In this document: positions 47,237 to 58,315 of the stretch, piece by piece
Position numbering within the stretch: the first letter of the stretch is position 1
Layout of the letters: each line of letters starts with the position of its first letter
Assembly: GCF_000321225.1 (NCBI RefSeq)
Contig: NW_004450402.1
Span: 864,043-928,042, forward strand
DNA from: Odobenus rosmarus divergens
Lineage: Eukaryota > Chordata > Mammalia > Carnivora > Odobenidae
Length of the DNA: 64,000 bases
Reading direction: 5' to 3'
Translations under genes and position numbers: made by a program
The notes under the pieces: generated by a model
The model's database searches: none
Seen by the model: only the letters and a program-made list of their open reading frames with translations
Told to the model about the DNA's origin: nothing

Positions 47237-47405
47237 GGGGCGCCTGGGCAGCTCTTGATTTCGGCTCAGGTCATGATATCAGGGTCCTGGAATAGAGCCC
47301 CACATCGGGCTCCCTGCTCACTGGGGAGTCTGCTTGAAGACTGTCTCCCTCTGCCCCTCCCCCCACTCTTTTCTCTCTCAATAAAATAAATAAATCTTTA
47401 AAGAA
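47237..47405 (+). mobile_element. CAN-SINE, sense, with a deleted promoter region
   Basis: Head ggggcgcctgggcagctctt goes directly into 'gatttcggctcaggtcatga'. Other copies have about 20 extra bases here (the tcagt.ggttaagc region between the tRNA A and B boxes). The rest, with the CT-rich run and the aaataaataaatctttaaa tail, is normal. Confidence 0.9.
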
Positions 47406-47924
47406 AGAAGAAACTTATTTATACTCATTTATTTTTCATCAACAAAGACTTGTACTTATAAAAGAAAAAGAGAAGTATGCTGGAGAACGTTTGTGCTATA
47501 TGTTGCTGGAATATAAAAGTAATAAAAACCCACTAGAGGATGAGAAGCTGAGGTGGAAAGCTAATCAGCTGGAGTGCTTTGGTCAATTGAACTGATCTGT
47601 GAGGCTGCAGGATGAAGTCTGTGTACCATGATAAGTGAGGAGTCTAATCCCACTTCACTTTACTGTGTATGCTGACTGTTTAATGTACTCCTGAGTGCAT
47701 GCTATGTGAGAAAAATAGAAACTCTATCAAATATACAGGTCGCTTTGTTTTACATAATGTGTTGTTTGAGATTATTTTACACATGACTCCTTGCTAGACA
47801 AGAATGAATCTGAAATAGAATGCTTCACAGTGTGAGATCTGAAATTTGAAACAGTGCTCTGTTCAGTTTTAATGACAGTGGTTTACAACAAATGATTTAT
47901 TCTCACTAAAGCAGCAAATTTATC
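47406..47924. other. Unrecognised DNA
   Basis: No gene or element recognised. Confidence 0.45.
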
Positions 47925-48090
47925 AGAGATACACACTAAAATGTACGGATATGGGTTGTGATTAAAATGCTGTTTATTCTGGTGAAAAACTGGAAACAAC
48001 TTAATGTCTAACAAAGGGGACAGCGAGATGGTTGAATAAACTGCAGCTTATATATAAAAGAATACTATGCTCTTTCATGCAATATCCCTT
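47925..48090 (+). mobile_element. Old L1 3' fragment, sense
   Basis: Contains 'gctgtttattctggtgaaaa', 'actggaaacaacttaatgtc', 'ggggacagcgagatggttga' and 'aagaatactatgctctttca', a common mammalian L1 3' block. Confidence 0.6.
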
Positions 48091-50059
48091 CTCCTGGGCC
48101 CCTATTTTTATAATGGGGAATGTCTATTAGAGTAACTTTCATGTCTTCTTTCCCTAAATCTTGCATTCGTCTCCCTGAATGGTCAGATTTGAAAAGGACA
48201 TGTTAATCCAATCTTTCCTTCCTTTCTTTGCAGAGCAAGTTTCTATTCTGAATGTTTATATTCACTGTGCCTTCAAGTCATAAACTCATAGTAACTGCTT
48301 TACTTCTGTGGAATCCAGGGATTGGTGCTACTGTCAATTCAGGATGAAGTATTAATAAATTTGTTTGGTCACCCATCCAGAGCCAGATTACCATCCGCCT
48401 ATTTGCCTGCCTTCCCCATTTGTTTATCTTTTAATTGGTTTTGTCTTTACAAAGAAAAAGTCTTTTTTTAAAAAAAAAATCTTAAATCTTAAAGTCTTTA
48501 GTTTAACAAAACACAGAGCTAAAAATTGACACAAAACATAGCTTATAGCTTAATGAATTATTCTATGACAAACTCCAGGTCTAGCCTTCGCAAAGTCGAT
48601 AGAATTTTGTTAGCCTCCTAGAAGTCCTCACAGTGCCCCATCTTAATCACAGACTCCTGTCACATACCAAAAGTAACAACTAACAGATTTATGGAAATTA
48701 TTTTCATGTATTTATTTAAAATTATATTGCTCAAGTATGCACCTCTGAATATTAATAATATAGTCTTGCCCCTTGCTTAAGCTTGATAGGTCTTTTAACT
48801 CTACTAACCTTAGATTTTCCTTCATTATTTTCTTTTTCACACCATCTATCTGTTTGTGACCTGAGAATTTTGACCCACGGAATTGTCTACCATCTGGATT
48901 TTGTTGATTGCATACTTGTCATGCGGTTCAGCATGCCCCTCTGTCCTCTCAATTCATTTCCCATTGGCAGCTAGATCCAGATACTCAAGCAGACACTGCA
49001 GGTAGTATTGTGTCCATTAGGAAATGCAGAGTTATCTTTTTTCTCTCCTTTTAGATATAAGCAGGTCAATGAGAATACTCAATGCCTAGATTCATTAATT
49101 CCTTCGTGTTGGAAAACAGTGAAATGTTGTCATTTTGTTTATGTTTATTAGCCAGAATGATTTTATAAGGAGATGCTTCTCTGCATCTACAATTTGGTTA
49201 CCTACTGATAAAGTTCATATGAGATACATGAAATACTTTATCCTTACATTTATCCAGATTTCCAGATAATTAATGAGTTACTTATCATTCTTGCATCATA
49301 AACTCATGGATTTAAATATTGAGTGAGTTTAACTCTATTGCAATTTTTATTCTTATTAAAGCTCAAACATCCTTCCCATTTTTGGCTAGTGATAATATCT
49401 TCACCTTAGCGTCAGAGGCCTTTTGGTATGACTTTAATGGTCTTTGTTAGCTTCCTTGCTACTTAATATGGCAAGATTAACATTGGTTTTTATAGATATT
49501 CCACCCCAGAACTCTAATCAGCAATTTCGCCAAGGAGCCCTGTTTTTTTAGTAAGAAATTATACTTAGAGTCAAAGTCTAAGCACTTGGGATGCTCATTG
49601 TTACTGGTTTGGTCATTGTTTCCAAGCTTCTGCAGTGGGCAGAGCTAAGAAATATATGAGCTCAAACTAATAATTCAAATTCAAGTTCAACATGGATTTT
49701 TACTAAATTTCTTATACATTAAATTTCTTTTTCTTTTCTTCCACAAGAAAAATCCTGGTTATCCAGGACACAGGGATGATAGAACAAGAACATTTCATAA
49801 TTCCTAATTTGCTTTACCCCAAATTACTCCTCATACACTAATTTCAGGATAATGGTATCAATAGTATCACTACCAATTACTATTACTGCAACCAGTTATG
49901 CATTATTTTATAGGATTCTCCAGTTTTTATGCTCATTCTTTATCTCTACTGTAAGATCATATAACCATTGTGTACTATAATCTCTCTATTTTAACCTTCA
50001 TCCTTGTCTTGCTGAATTTTTTTTCACCCTTGTCTTGCTTAATTTTGATTCCACTCCCC
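48091..50059. other. Long unrecognised stretch
   Basis: About 2 kb without a recognised element or gene. Confidence 0.45.
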
Positions 50060-50460
50060 CACAGTGTCTCCTCAATGTGGAGAGTCAGTCTGGCCAGTCA
50101 ATTGTGAAAGATTAGAGTTTTTATACCACCTCGGCACTGCTGTGGATCCCTTGCATTCATCAGCTCCTTGATCAGGTCAATTTCCTCTGAGTTTCAGCAG
50201 CCATTCTCAACTTGACTGGCTGCACTTCTTCATTATGACATTTAGGTTTATTCAGGGTTGTCAGCTTTGTTGTCAGCTTTGTTATAGCTGCCCTATTACT
50301 TTCCTTTGCTTTCTCCCATATAGATGCCAGTAATACGCAGGTCTCCTGATTGTTGGTCATTCAATGGCTTGAATTTTGATGTTCATGATTACTCATCCTC
50401 TTGTTTTGGGGTTTATCATCTAATTGCTTTCATTGATTTTGAATGGGAATTCAAGGAGAT
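50060..50460 (-). other. Unassigned segment with a minus-strand open frame
   Basis: The minus strand is open for 62 codons (50172-50360) and lysine-, threonine- and glutamate-rich, ending ETQRKLT. Sequence on both sides reads in purine-rich, exon-like style on that strand. It contains a short tandem duplication (agctttgttgtcagctttgt at about 50265). A decayed processed pseudogene or untranslated exon is possible, but I do not recognise a source gene. Confidence 0.25.
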
Positions 50461-50754
50461 CCAGAAATTATGCTCCCATATTCACTAAATTTCCAGAATC
50501 ATCTTTAGGTGTTAATGACTTAGAATTGTGACTTATGTGGAGTTTTGAGTCTTACGGATGATAGCAGTTTATTGAGGCTGTATTCATAGAGATATAATAA
50601 TTTTATATAGTTGTACAGTTGACTTTTTTACTAGTATTAACCAAATGCACATCATAATTCTTAATAATAAGGAATGTTGTAGGGCTTTGTTGCTGAACTT
50701 GACCTAGTCTACAAAATACAACATTTACTTAATCAAGCATGGCTGAGGCAAAAC

Positions 50755-50959
50755 TTTTTTAAAGATTTATTTATTCATTTATTCAAAGAGTGTGCGTGAG
50801 CAGGGGGAGGGGCAGAGTGAGAGGGAGAGAGAGAGAATCCCAACCAGACTCCCACTGAGTGTGGAGTCCTACTCAGGGCTTGATCCCAGGACCCTGAGAT
50901 CATGACCTGAGCTGAAATCAAGAGTCCATCATTCAACCATCTGAGCCAGTCAGGCACCC
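50755..50959 (-). mobile_element. CAN-SINE, antisense
   Basis: T-rich start, aaagatttatttattcattt, GA-rich block, 'gatcccaggaccctgagatc', 'atgacctgagctgaaatcaa', ending 'ctgagccagtcaggcaccc'. More diverged than the other full-length copies. No clear target duplication. Confidence 0.92.
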
Positions 50960-52139
50960 TTCACCATATTTGCTTTTGAATAGGACATCATAAAAGGAAG
51001 ACATATTTTAGACATTACCAGATCAAAAGAGTATTAGGTTCCAAAAAACATGTAGGAATTACAGAGGCAAGATCACAGAGAACAGATGGAAATGAGTACT
51101 TAGAGCAATTCAGATTCCAAGAAATCAGTGAATCATATCCTGTGAAATTTTAGAGAATCTAGAATAACAGTGTAATCAGGTATTAAAATATAAGTGACTT
51201 TTTCTATCAGATCCTCAAAATGGGAACAATAAGAATTGAGTCATCCCCCCAACCTAAAGATAGATAACAGGAAATCTATACAGGACTAGCAGAGGAGGGG
51301 GCCCTAAGCAAATTCTACCATTGTTAGCCCATGATCCACAGACGAGCTAAGAATCCACTAATAGGCCAAAATTGTGAGTTTCTTTGGAGGGAGCTGCAGG
51401 AGTGATGATGTATGCTTCATCTTCAACTTCAGAAAATCACCTGGTGGCCTTGACAGGTATACCCTGGGTTATTGTGGAATCACGGACATAGTACTGGTCC
51501 TGACTCAAGAAAAAATCTCAAAAGAGAGAAATTGGTCAGAGTGCTTAGGAATCACTATGAACAGACAGACTCACATCAGGAAGATCCTTCTCCCTTGGAA
51601 GATGTTCCAAACTCCTTTCTCCTTGCCTCACCCTAAATGGCCCCAACCACAGTATTAAGAATGCAACAGAGGATGTGGAAAGGAGAGAAAAAAAAAAAAA
51701 AAACAGATCTCCTTTACTGCTTCAGGCATCCTAGCCAGTCAGGTCCAAATACTGAAACTTAGTAGATGTTTTCATAGGAGTGAGAGAGAAAAGTTGAGGT
51801 CAGTCTGGATTCTTAAACACCTAAAACCTAAGACTATTAACCAGAAGAGCATCTAGGAAAAACTCCACTCAACCATTTAGATATAATTATCATTATTCAT
51901 CCTACAATTTATCTGTAGAATATTTGTGGGCTTCTCCCAATATTATTAAATCATTTGGAAACAATGGCAGTTTGTTTTCTCTTTTCCCAATCCTTATATA
52001 GTTTCATTTATTTTTCTTGCCTTACTCTGCTACCAAAGTTTTCCATAGCAAGGATCGATAGATGTGGCATTAATTGGCATTCTTTTAAGTTTCCTCATCT
52101 CAAGGAATATTTTTCAATAATGGATGACATTATCTGAAG
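50960..52139. other. Unrecognised DNA
   Basis: A run of 18 A lies at 51687-51704. The 94-codon plus-strand frame 51374-51658 has no recognisable domain. No repeat family recognised. Confidence 0.45.
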
Positions 52140-52678
52140 ATTTTATGTAAATACTCTTTATCAAATTAAGAAAGTTCCTTTGTAATCCTTCTTTGAAAAC
52201 TTTAAATAAAAAATGTACATAGAATTTTATCAAATGTGTTTTTCTATCTACTGAGATAAACACAGAAAATTCCTTCTTTATACTGTTAACATAGTAGATT
52301 TCATTAACAGCTTTTCTAATGATAAATCAAAATTTCATCCCTGGGATACATTACAATGAGTCATGATGTATTTTTTTAATATATATACTGTTGGATAAAT
52401 ATATATGTATAGTTTATATAGTATATATATTCTGCATTAATATATAGACACAGATATAGAGTTAGATATTTTATGTTTATAATTATCAGTAATTTGTCAT
52501 TTCTTCTAATACCCTTATTGGGTTTTAGAAGGAAGGTTATGTTGGCTTTATAAAGTGATTTGCAGCATGTTCCTAATCTTTATAAGAATTTTTTTTTCTG
52601 CAAGTTTTTTTTGAATGTTGCTAGAACTTTCCAGTGAGGTCATAATACACCTAAAGTTTTCTTCAGAAAAGCATGTTG
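52140..52678 (-). mobile_element. Ancient L1 ORF2, antisense (left part)
   Basis: Antisense of the L1 RT region: 'ttttctatctactgagataa' (antisense of the EKAF block region), 'catccctgggatacattaca', 'gggttttagaaggaaggtta', 'cttccagtgaggtcat' (antisense of the GEF/PDG region). It is interrupted at about 52678 by the younger L1 and appears to resume at 58316. A TA-rich tract lies at 52375-52450. Confidence 0.68.
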
Positions 52679-53541
52679 AGAGGGGGAAAAGATGGCAGAG
52701 GAGTAAGGGATCCTAATCCAACTGGTCCCCAGAATTAACCTGGATATCTACCAGACCACTCTGAACACCCACAAAATCAGCCTGAGATGAAAGAAGATAG
52801 ATCTAGATCTCTACAAACAGAATATTGCAGGTGGTTGGTTTCAAGGACCAAAGTGGGGAGCCATGATTCTGCGGGCAGATATTGGAAGATAAATGGAAGG
52901 GGGAGGGAGCCTGGCCATAGGGTGAGCAATAGCCTCCCATGCTGGGGACGGGGCACAGACTCACAGATTGGTAGCGATGGGGAAAGGACTTTAGGGCAGC
53001 CCCCCTGATGGAAACCCCGAGCTGCGGGGCCATGCAGGCAAACTGGAGGCAGCTGGTGGTTTTAGAAGCACAAAGGGCAGAGACATGTCCCAACCTGGAG
53101 GCAAGGACTAGGAGCGCTGAGGAGGGGTGCACAACCCAGGACACTGCAGTTTATAGCAGCACAGACAGAACCAGAGATTGTGTGGCCTGGAGAGCTCACT
53201 GAAGAACAGACTGAGATCTCTCTGCTCTGAGGCAGAGGGCTGGAAGCAGTCTCTTCTGCTCTCACTCACAGAAGAGACGTGGAATGCCACCAGGGAAAGC
53301 CACCAGAGAACAAAAGCCCCAAAAAAACTGGTTTTCACTGAGCCCATCCCCCGCCAAGGGGGCAGGGCAACTCTGCCAAACAGCGCTGCCTGAGTAATAG
53401 TGGGCAGGCCCCTCACCCAGAAGACAGGCTGGGAAAACAAGAGGCCAGCAACCCTAAGGTCCCTAGAAAACAGGTGCATCTTGCTTGGGTTTTGGTCAAT
53501 AATTTGGACTCTATATATTCCCTCAACCACCCCTCAACAGA
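52679..53541 (+). promoter_or_regulatory. L1 5' UTR (internal promoter region)
   Basis: The 863-bp leader is clearly more GC-rich than the flanking DNA. L1 5' UTRs carry an internal RNA polymerase II promoter and often an antisense promoter; promoter activity here is inferred from family knowledge. Antisense open frames cover most of it (52803-53144 of 113 codons; 53108-53530 of 140 codons), and sense frames of 60-75 codons are also present. No monomer-type tandem repeats were seen. Confidence 0.75.
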
Positions 53542-54432
53542 ATGACTAGATTGAGGAACCCCCAAAATAGGAAAGACTCAAAGACAATGACTTATGCCAC
53601 AGATATACAAATGGATTCAGATATAACCAAGATGTCGGAGATGGAATTCAGGCTAGCAATTGTGAAGACAATAGCTAGAATGGAGAAATCAATTAATGGC
53701 AACATAGAGTTTCTAAGGGCAGAAATGAAAGCTGAATTGGTAGAGCTTAAAAATGCCATCAGTGAGATCCAATCTAATCTAGATAATCTAACACCTAGGT
53801 TAAGGGAGGCAGAAGAACGAATTAGTGACCTAGAAGACCAATTAATAAATAAAAAGGGAAAAGAGGAGGCCAGGAAAAAACAACTCAGAATCCATGAAAA
53901 TAGAATCAGAGAAATAAGTGACACCATGAAGCGTTCCAATGTCAGAATTATTGGAATCCCTGAGTGGGTGGAGAGAGAGAGAGGATTAGAAGATATATTT
54001 GAGCAAATCGTAGCTGAGAACTTCCTTAATCTGGGGAATGAAAGAAACATTCGTGTCCTAGAGGCAGAGAGGACCCCTCCCAAGATCAAGGAAAACAGGC
54101 CAACACCCCAGCATGTAATAGTAAAACTCACACATCTTAGAACCAAGGAAACCATCTTAAGGGCAGTTAGGGGGAAGAGATTCCTTAAGTACAGACGGAG
54201 GAACATCAGAATAACATCAGACCTATCCACAGAGACCTGGCAAGCCAGAAAGTCCTGGAAAAACATATTCAGGGTACTAAACGAGAAGAACATGCAGCCA
54301 AGAATACTTTATCTGGCAAGGCTGTCATTTAGAATGGATGGAGAGATACAGAGCTTCCAAGACTGGCAGAAACTGAAAGAATATGTGACCACTAAGCTGT
54401 CCCTGCAAGAAATATTAAGGGTAGTTCTATAA
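53542..54432 (+). CDS. L1 ORF1 protein (RNA-binding chaperone), intact
   Basis: A 296-residue open frame with no internal stop, the longest real coding sequence in the window. It encodes the L1 ORF1 protein, which trimerises, binds L1 RNA and acts as a nucleic-acid chaperone in the retrotransposition particle. Residues 40-105 have the heptad pattern of the coiled coil. An RRM-like domain starts at about 132 (NVRIIGIPE) and runs to about 225. The C-terminal domain spans about 225-290 with TSDLSTETWQAR and QPRILYLARLSF. Leu258 sits where other L1 ORF1 proteins usually have proline (ILYP). The protein is shorter than human ORF1p (338), mostly at the N-terminus. The start fits the end of the GC-rich leader. 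Translation of this copy in the host is not known. Confidence 0.92.
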   Translation: MTRLRNPQNRKDSKTMTYATDIQMDSDITKMSEMEFRLAIVKTIARMEKSINGNIEFLRAEMKAELVELKNAISEIQSNLDNLTPRLREAEERISDLEDQLINKKGKEEARKKQLRIHENRIREISDTMKRSNVRIIGIPEWVERERGLEDIFEQIVAENFLNLGNERNIRVLEAERTPPKIKENRPTPQHVIVKLTHLRTKETILRAVRGKRFLKYRRRNIRITSDLSTETWQARKSWKNIFRVLNEKNMQPRILYLARLSFRMDGEIQSFQDWQKLKEYVTTKLSLQEILRVVL

Positions 54433-54510
54433 AAGGAGAAAGACCCCAAGAGTGATGTAGAAAAGAAATTTACAGGGACAATCTATAAAAATAAGGTCTT
54501 CACAGGCAAC

Positions 54511-57500
54511 ATGATAACAATAAATTCATATCTTTCAATAATCCCTCTCAAAGTGAATGGCCTAAATGCTCCCATAAAACAGCACAGGGTTGCAGATTGG
54601 ATAAAAAGACAGGAACCATCCATATGCTGTCTACAAGAGACTCATTTTAAACCTAAAGATACATCCAGACTGAAAGTGAAGGGATGGAAATCCATCTTCC
54701 ATGCCAACGGACCTCAAAAGAAAGCTGGGGTAGTAATTCTTATATCAGACAAATTAGATTTTAAACTAAAGACTATAGTTAGAGACACAGAAGGACACTA
54801 TATCATTCTTAAAGGGTCTATCCAACAAGATGATCTAACAATTGTAAATATCTACACCCCCAACATGGGAGCAGCCATCTACATAAGTCAACTGTTGACC
54901 AAAATAGTCATATTGATAACAACACATTAATTGTAGGAGACCTCAATACTCCACTCTCAGCAATAGACAGATCATCTAAGCAGAAAATCAACAAAGAAAC
55001 AAGAGCTTTGAATGACACACTGGACCAGATGGACCTCATAGATATATACAGAACATTGCACCCTAAAGCAACAGAATACTCATTCTTCTCAAGCGCACAT
55101 GGAACTTTCTCCAGAATAGACCACATACTGGGTCGCAAATCAGGTCTCAACCGATACCAAAAGACTGCGATTATTCCCTGCATATTCTCAGACCATAATT
55201 CTTTAAAACTGTAACTCAATGACAAGAAAAAATTTGGAAGAAATTCGAACACTTGGAAACTAAAGACCACTCTGCTCAAGAATGTTTGGGTCAACCAGGA
55301 AATCAAAGAAGAACTTAAACAATTCTTGGAAACCAATGAGAATGAAAACACATCGGTCCAAAACCTATGGGATACTGCAAAGGCGGTCCTAAGGGGGAAA
55401 TACATAGCCGTCCAAGCCTCACTCAAAAAAACAGAAAAATCCTGAATTCACCAACTAACTCTACACCTTAAAGAACTAGAGAAAAAGAAACAAACGATGC
55501 CTAAGCCACGCCTTAGGAGAGAAATAATTAAGATTAGAGCAGAAATCAATGAATTAGAAGCCAGAAACACAGTAGATCAGATCAACAAAACTATAAGTTG
55601 GTTCTTTGAAAGAATTAATAAGATCGATAAACCACTGGCCAGACTTATCCAAAGAAAAGAAAAAGGACCCAGATTAATAAAATTATGAATGAAAGGGGAG
55701 AGAACACGACTAACACCAAGGAAATAGAAACAATTATTAGAAATTATTATCAACAGCTATATGCCAATAAACTGAGCAATCTGGATGAAATGGATGCCTT
55801 CCTGGAAACCTATAAACTCCAGACTCATTCTATGAGGCCAGCATTACTTTAATCCCCAAACCAGGCAAAGATCCCATCAAAAAGAAGAATTTCAGACTGA
55901 TATCCCTGATGAATATGGATTCCAAAATCCTCAACAAAACTTAGCTAATAGGATCCAACAATACATTAAAAGTATCATCCACCACGACCAAGTGGGATTT
56001 ATCTCCGGGATGCAAGGGTGGTTCAACATTCGCAAATCAATCAATGTGATAGAACATATTAATAAGAGGAGAGAGAAGAACCATATGGTCCTCTCAATTG
56101 ATGCAGAAAAAGCATTTGACAAAATACAGCATCCTTTCCTGTATAAAACTCTTCAGAGTATAGGTATAGAGGGAACATTCCTCAAGTTCATAAAATCCAT
56201 CTATGAAAAACCCCCAGAGAATATCATCTTCAAGGGGAAAAGCTGAGAGCCTTTCTCTTAAGATCAAGAACACATCAAGGATGCCCACTCTCGCCACTAT
56301 TGTTCAACATAGTACTAGAAGTACTAGCAACAGCAATCAGACAACAAAAAGAAATAAAAGGCATTCAAATTGGCAAAGAAGAAGTCAAACTCTCTCACTT
56401 CGCAGATGACATGATACTTTATGTGGAAAATCCAGAAGACTCTACCTCCAAATTACTAGAACTCATACAGCAATTCAGTAATGTGGCAGGATACAAAATC
56501 AATGCACAGAAATCAGTTGCTTTCTTATACACTAACAATGCAACTGTAGAAAGAGAAATTAGAGAAACGATTCCATTTACAATAGCACCAAAAATCGTAA
56601 GATACCTCAGAATAAACCTAACCAAAGAGGTAAAGGATCTATACTACAGGAACTACAGAACACTCATGAAAGAAATTGAAGAAGACACAAAAAGATGGAA
56701 AAACATTCCATGCTCACGGATTGGAAGAATCAATATTGTTAAAATGTCTATGCTATCCAGAGCAATCTATACCTTCAATGCCATCCCAATCAAAATTCCA
56801 ATGACATTTTTCAAAGTGCTGGAACAAACAATCCTAAAATTTGTATAGAATCAGAAAAGAGCCCGAATCACCAAGGAAATGTTGAAAAAGAAAAACAAAG
56901 CTGGGGGCATCACGTTGCCCTATTTCAAGCTATATTACAAAGCAGTGATCACCAAGACAGCATAGTACTGGCACAAAAACAGACATGTAGACCAATGGAA
57001 CAGCATAAAGAGCCCAGATATGGGCCCTCAACTCTATGGTCAAATAACCTTTGACAAAGCAGGAAAAAATATGCAATGAAAAAGACAGTCTCTTCAACAA
57101 ATGGTGTTGGGAAAATTGGACAGCCACATGCAGAAGAATGAAACTTGACCATTCTCTAACACCACACACAAAGATAAACTCAAAATGGATGAAAGACCTC
57201 AATGTGAGACAGGAATCCATCAAAGTCCTAAAGGAGAACATAGGCAGTAACCTCTTTGACATCAGCCACAGCAACATCTCCAAAGGCTAGTGAAACAAAA
57301 GCAAAAATGAACTTTTGGGACTTCATCAGGATAAAAAGCTTCTGCACAGCAAAGGAAACAGTCAACAAAATAAAGAGGCAACCCACAGAATTTTGGAGGA
57401 GATATTTGCAAATGACACTACAGATAAAGGGCTGGTATTCAAGATCTATAAAGAACTTCTCAAATTCAATACCCAAAAAACAAATAATCAAGTCAAAAAA

Positions 57501-57650
57501 TGAGCAGAATACATGAACAGACACTTCTCTGAAGAAGACACACAAATGGCTAACAGACACATGAAAAAATGTTCATCATCATTAGCCATCAGGGAAATTC
57601 AAATCAAAACCACATTGAGATACCACCTTACACCAGTTAGAATGGCAAAA
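54511..57650 (+). pseudogene. L1 ORF2 (endonuclease-reverse transcriptase), broken
   Basis: The start at 54511 is 78 bp after ORF1. The endonuclease N-terminus (VNGLN, LQETHF) is open to 54930; a frameshift follows, then GDLNTPLSAIDR and FSDHN, so key endonuclease residues survive in two frames. Stops follow at 55212 (TAA) and 55443 (TGA), with another frame change near 55685. At about 55818 roughly 200 bp are missing, including the SPGPDG block seen at 2.95 kb. RT continues at 55992-56246 (AEKAFDKIQ), shifts frame near 56240, and has the intact FADD catalytic box at 56399-56410. A TAG at 56846 falls where L1 usually has tryptophan. C-terminal sequence runs into the gap. No functional ORF2 protein can be made. 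Confidence 0.92.
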
Positions 57651-58315
57651 NNNNNNNNNNNNNNNNNNNNNNNNNNNNNNNNNNNNNNNNNNNNNNNNNN
57701 NNNNNNNNNNNNNNNNNNNNNNNNNNNNNNNNNNNNNNNNNNNNNNNNNNNNNNNNNNNNNNNNNNNNNNNNNNNNNNNNNNNNNNNNNNNNNNNNNNNN
57801 NNNNNNNNNNNNNNNNNNNNNNNNNNNNNNNNNNNNNNNNNNNNNNNNNNNNNNNNNNNNNNNNNNNNNNNNNNNNNNNNNNNNNNNNNNNNNNNNNNNN
57901 NNNNNNNNNNNNNNNNNNNNNNNNNNNNNNNNNNNNNNNNNNNNNNNNNNNNNNNNNNNNNNNNNNNNNNNNNNNNNNNNNNNNNNNNNNNNNNNNNNNN
58001 NNNNNNNNNNNNNNNNNNNNNNNNNNNNNNNNNNNNNNNNNNNNNNNNNNNNNNNNNNNNNNNNNNNNNNNNNNNNNNNNNNNNNNNNNNNNNNNNNNNN
58101 NNNNNNNNNNNNNNNNNNNNNNNNNNNNNNNNNNNNNNNNNNNNNNNNNNNNNNNNNNNNNNNNNNNNNNNNNNNNNNNNNNNNNNNNNNNNNNNNNNNN
58201 NNNNNNNNNNNNNNNNNNNNNNNNNNNNNNNNNNNNNNNNNNNNNNNNNNNNNNNNNNNNNNNNNNNNNNNNNNNNNNNNNNNNNNNNNNNNNNNNNNNN
58301 NNNNNNNNNNNNNNN
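57651..58315. other. Assembly gap (665 N)
   Basis: Unresolved bases. The left edge is L1 ORF2 C-terminus in sense; the right edge is antisense ancient L1. The gap should contain the last part of ORF2, the 3' UTR, the A tail and the target duplication of the L1 at 52679. Open frames drawn across it are artefacts. Confidence 0.99.

Larger units (their letters stand above)
52679..57650 (+). mobile_element. Near full-length carnivore L1 (5' UTR, ORF1, broken ORF2; 3' end in gap)
   Basis: Begins 'agagggggaaaagatggcag', an L1-type 5' end, followed by an 860-bp 5' UTR, an intact ORF1, a 78-bp spacer and an ORF2 region to 57650, where the unresolved bases start. At the ORF2 C-terminus the sequence matches the copy at 4.6 kb, which has about 750 more bases to its A tail. 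The intact ORF1 and little-diverged coding sequence make it the youngest long L1 here. It lies in opposite orientation inside an older L1. The ORF2 damage makes it non-autonomous. Confidence 0.9.

Noticed and set aside
51374..51658. 94-codon plus-strand frame followed by an 18-A run, considered as a processed pseudogene
   Set aside because: No recognisable protein family, no upstream coding continuity and no target duplication visible; the A run is about 30 bp after the frame but this alone is weak.
53592..54293. 233-codon minus-strand open frame
   Set aside because: It lies wholly opposite the L1 ORF1 coding sequence. The A-rich codon usage of ORF1 depletes stops on the opposite strand; no domain was recognised.
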